Of a DNA stretch of 64,000 bases, positions 1-8,291 are shown piece after piece. Position numbers and translations under genes: made by a program. Source of the DNA: Streptomyces sp. NBC_00289 (GTDB lineage Bacteria; Actinomycetota; Actinomycetes; Streptomycetales; Streptomycetaceae); assembly GCF_041435115.1 (NCBI RefSeq), contig NZ_CP108046.1:10230001-10294000 (forward strand), written 5' to 3'. The notes under the pieces are model-generated. The model searched no databases and was not told the origin of the DNA. It worked only from the letters and a program-made list of their open reading frames with translations. How positions within the stretch are numbered: position 1 is the stretch's first letter; every line of letters starts with the position of its first letter.

Positions 1-345
1 ACTTCGTGTCCTGGCTCGCGAAGCGGGGCCGATGGCTGTCCTACTCGGTCGGCATGACGGTCAGCGAAGCCATCCACGAACACGTGCTGAAGGTCCCCGC
101 CTCGGCCTGGACCCCGGCCATCGAGACCGACGGTGAGGCGCGGGACGGGGCCTGGGTCGCCGAGCTCACCGGTAAGCTCCTGGACGGCTGGCCCAAGGGC
201 ATGCGGCTCATCGTCCGCAAGGAACGGCCTCATCCTGGCGCCCAGTTGAGGATCACGGACGCGGACGGCATGCGGATCACATGCTTCGCGACCAACACCA
301 CCGGCCGGCCGATCGCCGAGCTCGAGCTGCGCCGGAAAGCGGCAG
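1..345 (+). pseudogene. IS1380-family transposase fragment (cut by the window edge)
   Basis: The frame that opens at the left edge reads as the middle and C-terminal part of an IS1380 DDE transposase, with motifs such as RGRWLSYSVGM, RLIVRKERPHPGAQLR and CFATNT. The same motifs occur in the intact IS1380 transposase on the minus strand at 47426-48874. Similarity stops abruptly near 345, where an IS701-like sequence begins on the other strand. The rest of the frame, to 563, is unrelated. It is a remnant that cannot act alone. Confidence 0.8.
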
Positions 346-600
346 GTCCACCGGGACCGCCAGCACGTAGCGCAGCCGGCCGGCGTGCAGCCAGGCCCGC
401 AGTCCCGGGTCGCGTCCGTAGCCGGAATCGGCGGTCGCGCGAACGGCAGCCCCGCCGCCAGCGCGCGTTCCAGCATGCCGAGCCACAACCGCGGCTTGGT
501 GGCAGGCTTGCGCGATGGCCTGGTGTCGGCGTCGCCAGGCGGACCAGTGCAGGACATGGCTGATGTCGTGGCGGAGCGGGGGCAGGGCGGTTCGCGGTCG
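346..600 (-). pseudogene. IS701-family transposase remnant
   Basis: On the minus strand, about 345-490 encodes ADSGYGRDPGLRAWLHA followed by YVLAVPVDLPL, the block around the second catalytic Asp of IS701-type transposases. Just upstream on that strand (about 490-590) is a Trp/Arg/His-rich stretch (HWSAWRRRHQA) that resembles the C-terminus of the same family, so the pieces are out of order. Both flanks belong to other elements. Family assignment rests on these short motifs. Confidence 0.6.
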
Positions 601-1416
601 CCCGTCCCCAGGGCAGCGTGCGCAGCCGCTCGTGCAGCGTGGGCTGGTTCTTCTTCACGGTGAACGCGTAGTGTGCCTTCTTCGTCTCGACGAGGAAGGC
701 AGCGTGGTCACGCTGCGTGTGTAAGGCATCAGCGGTCACCACGATCCCGGCCAGCCCGAAGGGGGCCAGCAGGGCGGCGAAGCAGGTGATTTCATTCGTC
801 CTGTCCGGTACGCGTAGCTGGGTGGCTGGGTGATGGTCTGGCCGTCGCTGGTCATGGCAGCGAGCAGATGCGCGGCCGGGGTCTGGCCATGGCGGGACCC
901 GCGGGCGCTCTTGCCGTCCGCGGCCACCGACTCCACCCCGGCCGGGACCTCCCCGGTCAAGTCAGCCAGACCACCTGGACAGACGGTGGAAACGATCCTC
1001 CGGAGTGTCGACCTGCTCGGCGCGATCCACACGTTCAGCGAGGTCAGCAGGCGTGCGCCGAGCCGGGCCAGTGTCCGCTGCGGCGCACTGCGGGCCCACT
1101 GCCCGATCGCCGTGTACGACCGCGCGCCCGCCACCACGGCGGACGCAGCGATCAGCAGCACCGCCACGAACGGGTGACGTACGCCCCGGCGATGCCGCGG
1201 GTCTGGGAGTCTGACCAGCCGCTCCGCCAACGACAGCCCGAACACCCTTCCAACGAAGGCGACTTGACGAGACAGACGGTGGCAGACTGACGGCACATGA
1301 GGCTCCGGTTTTTGAACGGTGACTGGCAGGCCATCCGCCCACAACGGGAGCCTCGATCTGTTCGTAGCGACCCCCGCCGACATCGTCACCACCCTGTGAC
1401 CAGCACCTTCACCCAC
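600..1416 (-). pseudogene. ISAs1-family transposase, frameshifted and truncated
   Basis: The N-terminal part (736-1416) contains LPDPRHRRGVRHPF, AASAVVAGARSYTAIGQW and AADGKSARGS, typical of the DDE_Tnp_1-associated N-terminus and first catalytic Asp of ISAs1 transposases. The continuation, VTADALHTQRDHAAFL and FTVKKNQPTLHERL, lies in another frame (about 600-742), so at least one frameshift separates them. The C-terminal third is replaced by IS701 sequence. A second decayed ISAs1 gene of a different subtype lies at 20705-21420. Confidence 0.8.
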
Positions 1417-1440
1417 CCGGCAGGACTTTGGAACAGCCCT

Positions 1441-1549
1441 GGGTGGTCTGCTGAGACCTGGTTGGGTTGATGCGTTGTCGCCGGTTGTGGCGGCGGTGTT
1501 GGTGGCTGGGGTGGTGGGGCAGGCGCCGGTGGCGTCGGCGGCTGATCCG
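1441..1549 (+). pseudogene. Scrap of the RHS-gene signal-peptide region
   Basis: This stretch is almost identical to 33955-34065, which encodes the hydrophobic leader and Ala-X-Ala-like cleavage region of the giant RHS protein. Translation gives a leader ending VGQAPVASAADP, matching that protein apart from a few substitutions, and then the similarity stops. It has no useful start and no downstream coding part. It sits between ISAs1 debris and the biosynthetic cluster, which suggests transfer or duplication by IS-mediated rearrangement. Confidence 0.8.
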
Positions 1550-1632
1550 ACGGGATGAAATGCTTATTTCCAGGTGAAACATCGAGAACGACTTCTTACA
1601 GTTTTGGAGTAGCAATTACTCAACGCAATGGG

Positions 1633-1662
1633 TTGCTCCTTCAACTTACCGTGCCGTAGATT
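1633..1662 (+). promoter_or_regulatory. Candidate promoter of the biosynthetic cluster
   Basis: The relatively AT-rich gap 1550-1714 precedes the first cluster gene. A TTGCTC box at 1633-1638 and a TAGATT box at 1657-1662, 18 bases apart, resemble a sigma-70/HrdB promoter. The start would be followed by about 45 bases of leader with GTGAGG at 1701-1706 as ribosome-binding site. This is pattern matching only. No operator repeat or regulator gene was seen next to it. Confidence 0.25.
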
Positions 1663-1714
1663 CTGATCCAGGTGGTGTTTAACGGTCTATTCTCTAACTT
1701 GTGAGGCTTTTGCT

Positions 1715-2419
1715 GTGCCCCGTACCGTGCTTGTGACAGGAGGGAGCCGTGGTATTGGTCTCGCCGTGGCCGAGGCATTTCAAGAAAAGGGGTACAGAGT
1801 CGCAGTCACTCGTCGCGACTCGGCTGCGCCGGACGGTTTCTTCAACGTTGCCTGCGATGTCACAGATCCGAGAGGGGTCGATCGCGCCTTCACTGCTGTG
1901 GAGGAGGAGATCGGGCCGGTGGAGATTCTTGTGGCGAATGCCGGGATCACCGAGGACTCGCTGTTGATGCGTATGGGGGACGAGCAGTTCAGTCGGGTGT
2001 TGGATACGAATCTGTACGGTGCCTGGCGGTGTGCGCGCCGCGCTGTTCGGCCCATGGTTCGGGCGCGTTGGGGCCGCGTGATATTCATGTCTTCGGTGTC
2101 CGCATATTCCGGGGGAGCGGGGCAGACCAACTACGCGGCCAGTAAATCGGGGCTGGTCGGCATTGCCCGGTCGATGGTGCGGGAACTCGGGCCTCGGAAT
2201 ATCACGACAAACGTCGTGGCGCCGGGATGGATCGACACCGAGATGACAGCCGCGCTGCCGAGCGCCCACCGAGCAAAGGTCCTTGAGGAGATCCCGCTCG
2301 GGCGGCCCGGGAGTGTCCGCGACGTCGCCAGTGCCGTGACCTGGCTGGCCGCAGAGGAGAGCGGTTACATCACGGGAGCTGTTCTGCCCGTGGACGGTGG
2401 ACTGGGCATGGGGCACTGA
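1715..2419 (+). CDS. 3-oxoacyl-[ACP] reductase-like SDR (FabG type)
   Basis: The 234-residue protein is a classical short-chain dehydrogenase. It has a TGGSRGIG NADP-binding loop at residues 8-15, a NAG motif, the catalytic Ser, then YAASK carrying Tyr and Lys, and a C-terminal VDGG typical of FabG. It starts at a GTG with GTGAGG eight bases upstream. By family it should reduce a beta-ketoacyl thioester on an acyl carrier protein with NADPH. It is the first gene of the operon and is separated from the UbiX-like gene by two bases. With the ACP and ketosynthase genes downstream it probably supplies the ketoreduction of the pathway. No dehydratase or enoyl reductase is encoded in the cluster. 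Confidence 0.88.
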   Translation: MPRTVLVTGGSRGIGLAVAEAFQEKGYRVAVTRRDSAAPDGFFNVACDVTDPRGVDRAFTAVEEEIGPVEILVANAGITEDSLLMRMGDEQFSRVLDTNLYGAWRCARRAVRPMVRARWGRVIFMSSVSAYSGGAGQTNYAASKSGLVGIARSMVRELGPRNITTNVVAPGWIDTEMTAALPSAHRAKVLEEIPLGRPGSVRDVASAVTWLAAEESGYITGAVLPVDGGLGMGH

Positions 2420-2421
2420 GG

Positions 2422-3084
2422 ATGGCACAGGAAACGCAGCAGGGGACCCACTCGAACATTCTCCGGCTCCCAGCCACCGATATGTCGCAAGGGGCGACGA
2501 CACGCTTGGTCGTCGGCATGACAGGCGCCACCGGTGTTGCGATCGGTGTCAGGCTTCTGGAAGTCGCGAGGAAGCATCCGGGGCTTGAGACCCACCTGGT
2601 GATGACAAAGTGGGCGCGGGCCACACTTGCCATGGAGACCTGCTATTCGGTGCGCGAAGTCGCCGATATGGCAGACTTCTCATATTCTTCGGCGGATCAG
2701 GCGGCTCCCATCGCCAGCGGATCGTTTCCGGTGCAGGGCATGGTGGTAGTGCCGTGCAGCATGAAGACGCTCGCTGCTGTTCGCGCCGGATACGGCGGTG
2801 ACCTGATTGCCCGTGCCGCAGACGTGACTTTGAAGGAGCGGCGCCGACTGGTATTGGTGGCGCGCGAGACTCCGCTGTCGGATATTCATCTTGAGAACAT
2901 GTTGGCGCTTTCCAGGATGGGTGCGACAATCCTGCCGCCAATGCCAGCTTTCTACAATAGGCCGACAAGTATTTCTGACATGGTCGACCATATCGTGATG
3001 AGAGTGTTGGATCAGTTCGGCATCGAGTCCGAAATTGCCCCTCGGTGGAGCGGTGCCCCCCGCGAAGCGGACGGAGTGCGGTGA
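2422..3084 (+). CDS. UbiX/Pad1-like flavin prenyltransferase
   Basis: The protein (220 residues) has the UbiX fold signatures: GMTGATGVAIG near the N-terminus, a PCSMKTLAAV block, and a C-terminal RETPLSDIHLENML that corresponds to the dimethylallyl-phosphate-binding region. UbiX enzymes attach a dimethylallyl group to FMN to make prenylated FMN. The first 20 or so residues are not conserved, so translation may instead start at the ATG at 2482. A ubiD-family gene follows 45 bases downstream and would be its client enzyme, an arrangement common for dedicated decarboxylation steps in biosynthetic clusters. Confidence 0.9.
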   Translation: MAQETQQGTHSNILRLPATDMSQGATTRLVVGMTGATGVAIGVRLLEVARKHPGLETHLVMTKWARATLAMETCYSVREVADMADFSYSSADQAAPIASGSFPVQGMVVVPCSMKTLAAVRAGYGGDLIARAADVTLKERRRLVLVARETPLSDIHLENMLALSRMGATILPPMPAFYNRPTSISDMVDHIVMRVLDQFGIESEIAPRWSGAPREADGVR

Positions 3085-3129
3085 CAGCGCCCCGTCCAGA
3101 TGTCGTAGCGATCGCTGCGATGACTGTTC

Positions 3130-4608
3130 ATGGAAGGTCCTGGGATGACTCGCCCGAATGACTTGCGGGAATACGTGGATGCACTCGCCGAATGTGGCGA
3201 TGTGATCTGCGTCGACCGCCTGGTGGATCCGTGTCTCGAAATGGGTGCGATCATTCGCAGGAGCTATGAGACACGCTCGCCGGCTCCGCTGTTCACCCGT
3301 CTCACCGGCGTTGCTGCCGGGCATCGCGTACTCGGTGCTCCGGCCGCGCTCAGCTCCGATCCCCGGCGACCACTCGCCCGCGTCGCACTGTCCCTTGGAC
3401 TGCCTGCGGAGGTGACCGGTCGTCAGATCGTCGAACACATAGCTGAGGCGCGGCGGCGACCAACAGTGCCCCCTGTTGAGGTGGCGACCGGTCCCTGCAA
3501 GGAGAACATCCGCGTCGGGCCGCGGGCCTCGCTGGAGGGATTCCCCGCTCCTCTGCTGCACCTCGGCGACGGCGGCAGGTACATCAACACTTGGGGAACC
3601 ATCGTCGCGTGTACGCCCGACGGCACGTTCACGAACTGGTCCATCGCGCGGATCATGATGATCGACGAGAAGCGCCTGACCGGCCTGGTCGCCCCTGGCC
3701 AGCACCTGCACAAGGTTTGGCGTCAATGGGCCGAACTAGGCAGACCCATGCCTTATGCCTTGGTCCAGGGAGGGGACCCGGCGCTTCCCTTCGTCGCCGG
3801 CATGCCCCTGCCGGACGGAGTGGAGGAAGCTGGCTTCCTCGGTGCTCTGACGGGCAAGCCGGTGGAGGTCGTGCGCTGCGAGACGGTCGACCTGATGGTG
3901 CCCGCGAACGCCGAGATTGTGATTGAAGGGTATCTGTCGACCTCCCCGGACGCCGACGAAGGGCCGATGGGGGAGTTCACCGGCTATATCCCCCAACACG
4001 GCAGTAAACAGCCCTCGTACACCGTCGAGGCTGTCACTCACCGCCATGACCCGATCTGGCCTCACGTTGTGGAGGGTCAGCCGGTGGACGAGTTTCATAC
4101 CGCCTCTGGGATCTCGTTGGCCGCAGAGATTCTCTCGCACCTGCGTGCGGCGGGACTGCCAGTGAGCACCGTCTGGGCGCCCTTCGAGAGCGCCACCCAC
4201 TGGACGGCCATCACCGTGTCAGGAACCTGGCGGGAGCAGTTGCCTGGTCTGACATCGGGCGAACTGGTGGAACGAATTAAAGATGCCCTTGCCACCTGCC
4301 GCGCTTACGTGCTGTTGACCCGGACCTTCGTCCTCGACGACGACATCGATCCGAGCAACATCAGCGAGCTGATATGGGCCCTGGCCACTCGCTGGCACCC
4401 CACCGAGGGTCATCACGTCCGGACCGGGCCCATCGTCCCATTGCTAGCATGCTATTCGCCAGCCGAGCAGGCGTCCGCCAGCGGCCCGAAGGGCGTCTAT
4501 GACTGCCTCCTGCCAGAACCCGGCCAAGGACGACTGGTCAGAAGTTCCTTCCAGCACGGGTACCCGGCCGACCTTCAGCAGGAGGTGGTCAGGACATGGA
4601 CCCCCTGA
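3130..4608 (+). CDS. UbiD-family prenylated-FMN-dependent decarboxylase
   Basis: The 492-residue length and motifs match UbiD/Fdc enzymes. An Arg at 174 in NWSIARIM, and two acids at 277 and 282 in DEGPMGEF, are the Arg-Glu-Glu catalytic set used with prenylated FMN. All key residues are present, so the enzyme should be active. Family members reversibly decarboxylate aromatic or alpha,beta-unsaturated acids. The adjacent UbiX homologue would supply cofactor. The natural substrate is unknown; candidates are an aromatic acid from the shikimate branch or an unsaturated acyl chain made by the ketosynthase. The ATG at 3145 (MTRPND) is an alternative start. The 3' end overlaps the next gene by 13 bases. 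Confidence 0.92.
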   Translation: MEGPGMTRPNDLREYVDALAECGDVICVDRLVDPCLEMGAIIRRSYETRSPAPLFTRLTGVAAGHRVLGAPAALSSDPRRPLARVALSLGLPAEVTGRQIVEHIAEARRRPTVPPVEVATGPCKENIRVGPRASLEGFPAPLLHLGDGGRYINTWGTIVACTPDGTFTNWSIARIMMIDEKRLTGLVAPGQHLHKVWRQWAELGRPMPYALVQGGDPALPFVAGMPLPDGVEEAGFLGALTGKPVEVVRCETVDLMVPANAEIVIEGYLSTSPDADEGPMGEFTGYIPQHGSKQPSYTVEAVTHRHDPIWPHVVEGQPVDEFHTASGISLAAEILSHLRAAGLPVSTVWAPFESATHWTAITVSGTWREQLPGLTSGELVERIKDALATCRAYVLLTRTFVLDDDIDPSNISELIWALATRWHPTEGHHVRTGPIVPLLACYSPAEQASASGPKGVYDCLLPEPGQGRLVRSSFQHGYPADLQQEVVRTWTP

Positions 4609-6080
4609 CCACAGAAGCCGGGGACGCCGCCACCCAACCACGAACAGCCGATGCACCCGGGATGACGACCCCGCTGCCTCCCGCGCACCCGGAACAACGG
4701 CAATCGGCATGGGTGGACGACCTACTGCTGGCCGGGCCATCCCGCCAGCCCTGCCTGCAACTCGATCGAGTCGTGGACCGGGCCGACCTGCGCCGCATCG
4801 TTCAGGAATGCCAGCGCCGGCTGGAGAAGGCCGGGCTAACCTCTGGCGGAACAGTCGCGCTGCGACTCCCGCCGTCGCTGTGCTATGTCGGCCACCTGCT
4901 CGCCTCATGGAGGATCGGTGCACAGGTCACCGTTCTCGACCACAGGCTGACCGAGCATGAGGCCGCCGAGGCGGTGAAGCGGATCGATCCTCAGGTCGTC
5001 GTCTCCCCCAAGACCGAGGTCACGACCATGTTGCGGGGCTACGTCGAGGTCACGGCCCGCTATGCGCTGAGGGCTGGGACCCCGGCACGCACTGCTCACG
5101 CGCTGCTCCAACTGAGCTCAGGATCGACCGGAAACCCGAAGATCATCGGACGTGGCGTGCACGATCTGCTCAGGGAGATCGACCGGTACCGGCAGACGGA
5201 CGGCATGCCCGGTCGGGGTGAGCGGGTAGTACAGCTAAGTTCTATCGCCCATTCCTTCGGACTGGTGGGCGGGCTCCTGCACAGCTTGCACGCGGGAGTG
5301 CTGATGACACTGCCCAAACAGTTCAGCGCCGCCTCAATATTGGACGCGGTGACTTCTCGAACTGAGTCGGCCACCCTGCTCGGGGTGCCCTTCCACTACG
5401 GCCTGCTCACCACGCGCACCCCAAAGGCCGGGGCTCCACAGCTGGCCCGGGCAGTTAGCGGCGGTGAGAAGATCCGCCCAGAGGTCGCGGAGCAGTTCAC
5501 CGAGCAATACGGCATTCCGCTGGGCGAATGCTACGGAATGACCGAGACCGGCTTCATCGCGTTGGACTTCTTCGGCCGACACCGGCCGGCCCTCGGCCCT
5601 GTCGCCCCCGGTGTCGCTGTGCGGGTGGAAAAGGGGGAGTTGCTGGTCCGCGCTCCGGAGAACCCCTATCTCAGCACGACGGACGCCAGCCGCTGGACGG
5701 ACGGCTGGCTGCGTACTCGGGACGCCGCCGCCCTCGACGCCGACACAGAGGTGTTGACCGTCACAGGACGACTGGACTCGCAGGTCTCCGTAGGCGGTTT
5801 GAAGGTCGACCTGACCGAGGTGGAACAGGTCCTGGCCGCCCTTCCGGGAGTCCACGAGGCCGTCGTCGTCTTCGCCGGACACATCGTGGCGTATCTGACG
5901 GTGGCGCCCGGCACCGGCGCCGCGCACCTCCGCAGTGAGATGCGGTCTCGCCTAGCCGCTTTCAAACGCCCACGGCGCCTGCATCTGCTGTCCAGTCTCC
6001 CGCGTACCTCGACCGGGAAGCTGGTTCGCGATCTTGCGGTGCTCAGGGCCGCCGCCGCGGACAACCCTTCCTCGCCGTAG
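4596..6080 (+). CDS. Adenylate-forming acyl-CoA/ACP ligase (ANL family), first copy
   Basis: The 494-residue protein carries the ANL core motifs in order: a Ser/Thr/Gly-rich phosphate loop (SSGSTGNPK), the YGMTE adenine-binding motif, the hinge (TGRLDSQVSVGG) and the C-terminal catalytic Lys in RTSTGKL. Members activate carboxylates as acyl-adenylates and pass them to CoA, a carrier protein or another nucleophile. The start lies inside the end of ubiD, implying translational coupling. An ACP gene follows, so loading of a starter onto that ACP is a plausible role. In nitrous-acid pathways some ANL homologues instead use ATP and nitrite to diazotise an amine; sequence alone does not separate the two roles. 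Confidence 0.85.
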   Translation: MDPLTTEAGDAATQPRTADAPGMTTPLPPAHPEQRQSAWVDDLLLAGPSRQPCLQLDRVVDRADLRRIVQECQRRLEKAGLTSGGTVALRLPPSLCYVGHLLASWRIGAQVTVLDHRLTEHEAAEAVKRIDPQVVVSPKTEVTTMLRGYVEVTARYALRAGTPARTAHALLQLSSGSTGNPKIIGRGVHDLLREIDRYRQTDGMPGRGERVVQLSSIAHSFGLVGGLLHSLHAGVLMTLPKQFSAASILDAVTSRTESATLLGVPFHYGLLTTRTPKAGAPQLARAVSGGEKIRPEVAEQFTEQYGIPLGECYGMTETGFIALDFFGRHRPALGPVAPGVAVRVEKGELLVRAPENPYLSTTDASRWTDGWLRTRDAAALDADTEVLTVTGRLDSQVSVGGLKVDLTEVEQVLAALPGVHEAVVVFAGHIVAYLTVAPGTGAAHLRSEMRSRLAAFKRPRRLHLLSSLPRTSTGKLVRDLAVLRAAAADNPSSP

Positions 6081-6250
6081 CCGTTCGCCCACCCCGCCCC
6101 GGTCCTCAGTCCTCCGCCCTGCTCCCGCCCCTGATCGGCCGGGCGGGGGCTGCGCCACGAGCTCACCAGCCCTCAGCGGCCCGGGAACCCACGCCCATCG
6201 CCCGCCTGTCGAACAGTCCTGACGAACCATCCCATAGGAGATCACCCATC
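6081..6250. other. Intergenic gap before the ACP gene
   Basis: This 170-base GC-rich gap is one of the longer ones within the cluster. It has no open frame with codon bias and no clear hairpin with a T-run. A good ribosome-binding site (TAGGAG, ending about 10 bases before the ACP start) lies at its 3' end. It may hold an internal promoter for the ACP-KS block, but none could be recognised. Confidence 0.4.
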
Positions 6251-6514
6251 ATGAGCGTGCTGACGAGTAAGTTCCTTCTCGATGCCCTGCAGTCCCTCAA
6301 CTACGACGTCGACGGTGTCAGCGACGAGACTCCGCTGGGCCCCGACGGTCTGGACCTGGAGTCTCTCACTCTCGCCGAAGTCCTGATGCTCATCGAGGAG
6401 CAGTTCGGCGTCCACGTGGACGAGGACGAGACCGAGCGGCTGGCGGGTTTGACCGTGGGGGAGTTCGTGAGCGCCCTGACGGCCCGTTCCGTGCCCGAGC
6501 CGACGTCGGCATGA
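6251..6514 (+). CDS. Discrete acyl carrier protein
   Basis: The protein has 87 residues and is acidic. Ser38 in the DLESL motif is the expected phosphopantetheine attachment site, and the helices on either side fit an ACP (LMLIEEQFGVHV after the Ser). A TAGGAG ribosome-binding site precedes the ATG. It overlaps the ketosynthase gene by four bases (ATGA), so the two proteins should be made together. It would carry the growing or activated acyl group for the KS/KS-like pair and be primed by the Sfp-type transferase encoded at 17582-18352. Confidence 0.93.
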   Translation: MSVLTSKFLLDALQSLNYDVDGVSDETPLGPDGLDLESLTLAEVLMLIEEQFGVHVDEDETERLAGLTVGEFVSALTARSVPEPTSA

Positions 6515-7704
6515 TGTCCCGTCACCAAAGTTTCGAGGAAACACCTGCGCCGGTACGGGAGCAGCGGCGCCGGACAGCAACGCCCCAGATGCCGGTCGCG
6601 GTCACGGGCATGGCTGTACTGTCGGGCTTCGGACGCGGCACAGCCCCGCTTCTTCGGGGCGTCTCGATAGGCGCCCCCGCCTTCCGGTCGGTGCGCCGCT
6701 TCGCCGTCGGCTCCGGTAGTCGCACCGACCTCGGAGCGGTCCACCACGACGCCCGTAGCCTGCCCGAGGAGTTGACCTCCTCCGTCACCGAGGCCTGCGC
6801 GATGGCAGGTCTGACGAAGGCGGAGCGGGCGGCGACACCGCTGTTCCTGGCAATCCAGGCAGACCGTGAGGTAGCCCGTCAGTCGGCCGTCGACTTCCGG
6901 GTGCACGGCGCCCGTGCCTCGGCCGTCGAGGTGGCTGCCAGATGCGGGCTGTACCCGAGGCGCGTCTACACCAACGCCTGCACGGCTGCCAGTACCGCAC
7001 TGGCCGAGGCCGCTTCGATGATCGCGTCCGGTAGTACCGAGTGTGCCGTCGTTGCGAGCGGCTACCTTGTGGATGCCGAACGGTTCGCGCTTTTCTCGGC
7101 CGGCGGCGCCCTGAGCGACGATCAGCATGTCCGACCGTTCAGCAGCGGCCGACGGGGCCTGCTGCTCGGCGACGCCGTCGGCGCGGTGGTCCTGGAGAAG
7201 GCGGGACGGGCCGGCGGACGGGCACAGGCAGCCCTGATGAGCTGGGCACTGTCCGGTGACGCTCACCACGTCTGCCGGCCGCACCCCGCCGGCGCGGGCC
7301 TGGCTCGCGCGATCACCAGCGCGCTCGACCGTGCCGGTCTCGATCCCCAGGCCATCGACTACGTCAACGCGCACGGCACCGGCACGACCCACAACGACGC
7401 AGCCGAAAGCGCCGCCCTGCACCGGGCACTGGGCAGCCATTCGGCGCACGTCGCCGTCAGTTCCAGCAAATCCGTGCACGGACACGCATTGGAGGCCTCG
7501 GGCATGCTCGAACTCATCACGACGGTGCTTGCGTTGCAGTCCGGGCAGCTTCCAGTCAACGCCGGATACCTGGGAGCGGACGAGCAGTGCGGGCTCAATC
7601 TGGTGCTGAGCCAGTCTCAGGCAGCATCGGACATCCGCTACGCGCTGAGTCTCAACGCGGCCTTTGGGGGCGCCAATACCGCACTGGTGGTGGGACGCGC
7701 ATGA
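6511..7704 (+). CDS. Beta-ketoacyl-ACP synthase (FabF/KS-alpha like)
   Basis: The 397-residue protein has a full condensing-enzyme triad: Cys157 in TNACTAAS, His288 in NAHGTGT and His325 in VHGHALEASG, with the usual Lys at 320. It should therefore decarboxylate malonyl-ACP and extend an acyl thioester. The first 28 or so residues are a low-complexity extension, and the ATG at 6589 (MPVAVTG) is an alternative start. It is translationally coupled to the ACP upstream and to a ketosynthase-like protein downstream, an ACP-KS-KS-like order that recalls type II polyketide and aryl-polyene systems. No acyltransferase is present, so malonyl loading probably depends on the host FabD. Confidence 0.9.
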   Translation: MMSRHQSFEETPAPVREQRRRTATPQMPVAVTGMAVLSGFGRGTAPLLRGVSIGAPAFRSVRRFAVGSGSRTDLGAVHHDARSLPEELTSSVTEACAMAGLTKAERAATPLFLAIQADREVARQSAVDFRVHGARASAVEVAARCGLYPRRVYTNACTAASTALAEAASMIASGSTECAVVASGYLVDAERFALFSAGGALSDDQHVRPFSSGRRGLLLGDAVGAVVLEKAGRAGGRAQAALMSWALSGDAHHVCRPHPAGAGLARAITSALDRAGLDPQAIDYVNAHGTGTTHNDAAESAALHRALGSHSAHVAVSSSKSVHGHALEASGMLELITTVLALQSGQLPVNAGYLGADEQCGLNLVLSQSQAASDIRYALSLNAAFGGANTALVVGRA

Positions 7705-8291
7705 CGGACAGAGAGTTTTGTGTGGATGCGGCCGACCAGGCCGCTGCCGCAGCGGGTCTGACCGTTGTAGCCCGCGGGCAAGCGCCGGTGCCCGACGAGC
7801 CCCTCCCTGGTCTGCGTGGCTTCACAGGGTCCAGTTTCAGCGCGGTGGCGGCAGCTGCCGCCACCGCATGCCTGACCGGACGGGCGCCCGACGAGCCGTC
7901 AGGCGGGACCCGTACCGCGGTCCTCCTGGTCAGCGTGCTCGGTGATGTCTCTACCGCACAGGCGGTCGCCTCGGCGGTGGATCGGGGTGAGCGTATCTCG
8001 CCTCAGTTGTTCTTCATGTCCGTCCCGAATTCCGTGATCGGGCATATCTCCGCCCGATGGGGCCTGACCGGGCCGGTGATCTGCACCAGCCCGATCGGCC
8101 AACCGCTCGCTGAAGGAATGCAGCTGGCCGCCCAGCTGGTGAAGGACGGCGAATCGGACCACTCACTGTTGATCTTGATTGACCCGGTCAATGGCACCGG
8201 CGAGCCGTACGAGGCGGCCGCCTTCCTACTGACCGCACCGAACTCCGGCACTTCCACCGACGACATCACAGACAAGACGACATCACCATGA
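7701..8291 (+). CDS. Short ketosynthase-like protein without active-site Cys (chain-length-factor-like)
   Basis: The protein (196 residues) starts at the ATG overlapping the KS stop by four bases. Its middle (PQLFFMSVPNSVIGHISARW, then GPVICTS) resembles the Ketoacyl-synt_2 family, often annotated as chain length factors. Aligning the GP of this block with ordinary ketosynthases puts a Gly where the nucleophilic Cys should be, and the C-terminal His-bearing half of a ketosynthase is missing. It is unlikely to condense anything by itself. I infer a structural or chain-length partner of the upstream KS. The C-terminal 15 residues are Thr/Asp-rich and probably disordered. Confidence 0.75.
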   Translation: MTDREFCVDAADQAAAAAGLTVVARGQAPVPDEPLPGLRGFTGSSFSAVAAAAATACLTGRAPDEPSGGTRTAVLLVSVLGDVSTAQAVASAVDRGERISPQLFFMSVPNSVIGHISARWGLTGPVICTSPIGQPLAEGMQLAAQLVKDGESDHSLLILIDPVNGTGEPYEAAAFLLTAPNSGTSTDDITDKTTSP

